Part shown: positions 22,735-23,725 of the stretch, in pieces
How positions within the stretch are numbered: position 1 is the stretch's first letter
How the letters are laid out: each line of letters begins with the position of its first letter
DNA from: Anaerolineales bacterium
Lineage (GTDB): Bacteria > Chloroflexota > Anaerolineae > 4572-78 > J111
Length of the DNA stretch: 23,725 bases
Direction of reading: 5' to 3'
NCBI GenBank assembly: GCA_012032575.1
Contig: JAAUSP010000046.1
Location: forward strand, 1-23,725
The notes under the pieces: model-generated
Seen by the model: only the letters and a program-made list of their open reading frames with translations
What the model was told of the DNA's origin: nothing
Databases searched by the model: none
Position numbers and translations under genes: made by a program

Positions 22735-22800
22735 ATGAGGCGAGGAGGCGAGGAGAGGTGAGGCGACCAGACTCATCGCCTCCTCGCCTCACGCCTCATC
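22735..22800. repeat. Inverted array of GAGGCGAG units
   Basis: Left ATGAGGCGAGGAGGCGAGG units face right CGCCTCCTCGCCTCACGCC units across GACCAGAC. The array lies between the 70-aa gene and fwdB, ending 28 nt before the fwdB ATG. Confidence 0.8.
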
Positions 22801-22827
22801 GCGTCATTATTACAAAGGGGAGAGTCC

Positions 22828-23725
22828 ATGAGCGAAAATATCCGCATTGTCGAAAACGCTACCTGCACCTTTTGTGGCTGTGTCTGTGATGATATGGTCT
22901 TGACCGTAGACCTGGACGCCAAGCGCATTACCAAGGCCAAAAACGCCTGTGTGCTGGGCAAAGCCTGGTTTGCCGAACATGTGGTCGAAAATCGGCCGGA
23001 GGCGTTGATTGATGGGCAGCCGGCCAGCACCGCCGAGGCCATCGAAGCGGCGGCCCAAATTTTGGCCCAGGCCCGCTATCCCATGATCTACGGTCTGAGC
23101 GACACCACCTGCGAGGCCCAGCGCCAGGCCGTGGCCATTGCCGATATCCTGGGGGCGAACATCGGCACCACCACCGAGGTCTGTCACGGGCCGTCGGGCA
23201 TTGCTTTTCAGGGGGTCGGCGAGAGCACGGCCACCCTGGGCGAGATCAAAAACCGGGCCGATCTGGTGATTTACTGGGGCGGCAACCCGGCCGAGTCCCA
23301 CCCGCGCCACTTTTCCCGGTATTCGGTCACGCCCAAGGGCATGTTCATTCCCAACGGTAAAAAAGATCGCACCGTCGTGCTGGTGGATGTGCGCCACACG
23401 GCCAGCACCCCCGTGGCCGATATTTTTATCCAGGTCAAACCGCGCCGCGATTTTGAACTGCTGTGGGCCTTGCGCGCCCTGGTCAAAGGCCGCCGGGTTG
23501 ATCCCTCGGTCGAGGAGACCACCGGCGTTCCGTTAGCCGCCATGCAGGATTTGGTCGAGCGGATGAAGAACTGCCGTTACGGGGTGTTGTTCTTTGGCAT
23601 GGGCCTGACCATGAACCGGGGGCGGCACTTCAACTCCGGGGCGCTGCTAGGCCCTGGCCACCGACCTGAACGAGTTCACCCATTTTGTGGCCAAACCGGT
23701 GCGTGGCCAGGCAACGTGACCGGGG
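22828..23725 (+). CDS. fwdB: Formylmethanofuran dehydrogenase subunit B, partial (two apparent frameshifts near the window end)
   Basis: The N-terminal two thirds (about 300 aa) of the Mo/W catalytic subunit that interconverts formyl-methanofuran (through formate) and CO2; the gene leaves the window. TCTFCGCVCDDM with the later NACVLGK gives the [4Fe-4S] site (C-x2-C-x3-C plus a fourth Cys). TTEVCHGPSG carries the Cys that ligates the metal in archaeal FwdB. VIYWGGNPAESHPRH and LFFGMGLTMNRGRH are further family motifs. An extra A at 23649 and a missing G at 23710-23711 disturb the last 75 bases; corrected, they read ALLALATDLNEF and VRGQGNVTG as in the family. AAAGGGGAGAG precedes the ATG. 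Confidence 0.9.
   Translation, partial: MSENIRIVENATCTFCGCVCDDMVLTVDLDAKRITKAKNACVLGKAWFAEHVVENRPEALIDGQPASTAEAIEAAAQILAQARYPMIYGLSDTTCEAQRQAVAIADILGANIGTTTEVCHGPSGIAFQGVGESTATLGEIKNRADLVIYWGGNPAESHPRHFSRYSVTPKGMFIPNGKKDRTVVLVDVRHTASTPVADIFIQVKPRRDFELLWALRALVKGRRVDPSVEETTGVPLAAMQDLVERMKNCRYGVLFFGMGLTMNRGRHFNSGALLGPGHRPERVHPFCGQTGAWPGNVTG

Noticed and set aside
22282..22776. Long minus-strand frames (164 and 127 aa) across the repeats after fwdD
   Set aside because: They run through palindromic repeats and antisense to the 70-aa gene; no conserved motif is visible.
23150..23200. Selenocysteine at the FwdB active site, as in some methanogens
   Set aside because: The position is an ordinary Cys codon (TGT) in EVCHGPSG.

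Overview
The window looks like a piece of a bacterial chromosome with about 55% GC by eye. It is most likely from the Chloroflexota (Anaerolineae/Ardenticatenia-like). That placement is inferred from the style of a small HTH protein at 10.8-11.1 kb, a decayed beta-helix surface-protein gene at 11.3 kb, a large SARP/NB-ARC/TPR regulator and repeat-rich intergenic spaces. No rRNA, tRNA or CRISPR array was seen.

Region 1 (about 0.1-8.7 kb, all minus strand, read right to left) is a sulfur/electron-transfer operon. It holds a PocR-type regulator, a membrane-anchored triheme cytochrome c, two YeeE/YedE transporter halves, a Tat-exported molybdopterin oxidoreductase of the PhsA/PsrA kind, a four-cluster ferredoxin fused to a cytochrome b561 membrane domain, a diheme cytochrome c lipoprotein and a fused cytochrome b (b6 plus subunit IV). 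The second YeeE half has an in-frame TGA exactly where the conserved Cys of the CPGT motif belongs. A SECIS-like hairpin follows 18 nt later, so it is a candidate selenoprotein. An OsmC-family gene diverges from the regulator across a 270-bp region with repeated operators and a 9-bp iteron array.

Region 2 (about 9.4-11.7 kb) is a small minus-strand group: an HTH protein, an inositol-monophosphatase-family enzyme and a 55-aa ORF ending in repeat DNA. It is followed by a decayed surface-protein pseudogene.

Region 3 (about 11.7 kb to the end) is an archaeal-type one-carbon module. It holds fae (formaldehyde-activating enzyme), a cysteine-less glutaredoxin-like protein, a DUF1464-like ASKHA-fold protein, the SARP-type regulator, a DUF2193-like protein, an mtdB-type methylene-H4MPT dehydrogenase, an ATP-grasp ligase, formylmethanofuran dehydrogenase subunit D (fwdD), a 70-aa unknown and the start of subunit B (fwdB). 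Together they would take formaldehyde through methylene-H4MPT towards formyl-methanofuran and CO2, or in reverse. FwdB keeps its metal-cluster and catalytic-site cysteines and comes with FwdD, which suggests a true Mo/W formylmethanofuran dehydrogenase.

Many conserved genes carry single-base indels. Most are one base missing from a homopolymer run, and correcting them restores full family-like proteins of whole codon number. I treat these as probable sequencing or assembly errors and give corrected spans, but real decay cannot be excluded. Intergenic spaces are unusually rich in two repeat classes: hairpins built from 6-8 bp tandem units, and palindromic elements ending in ATGTCATT.
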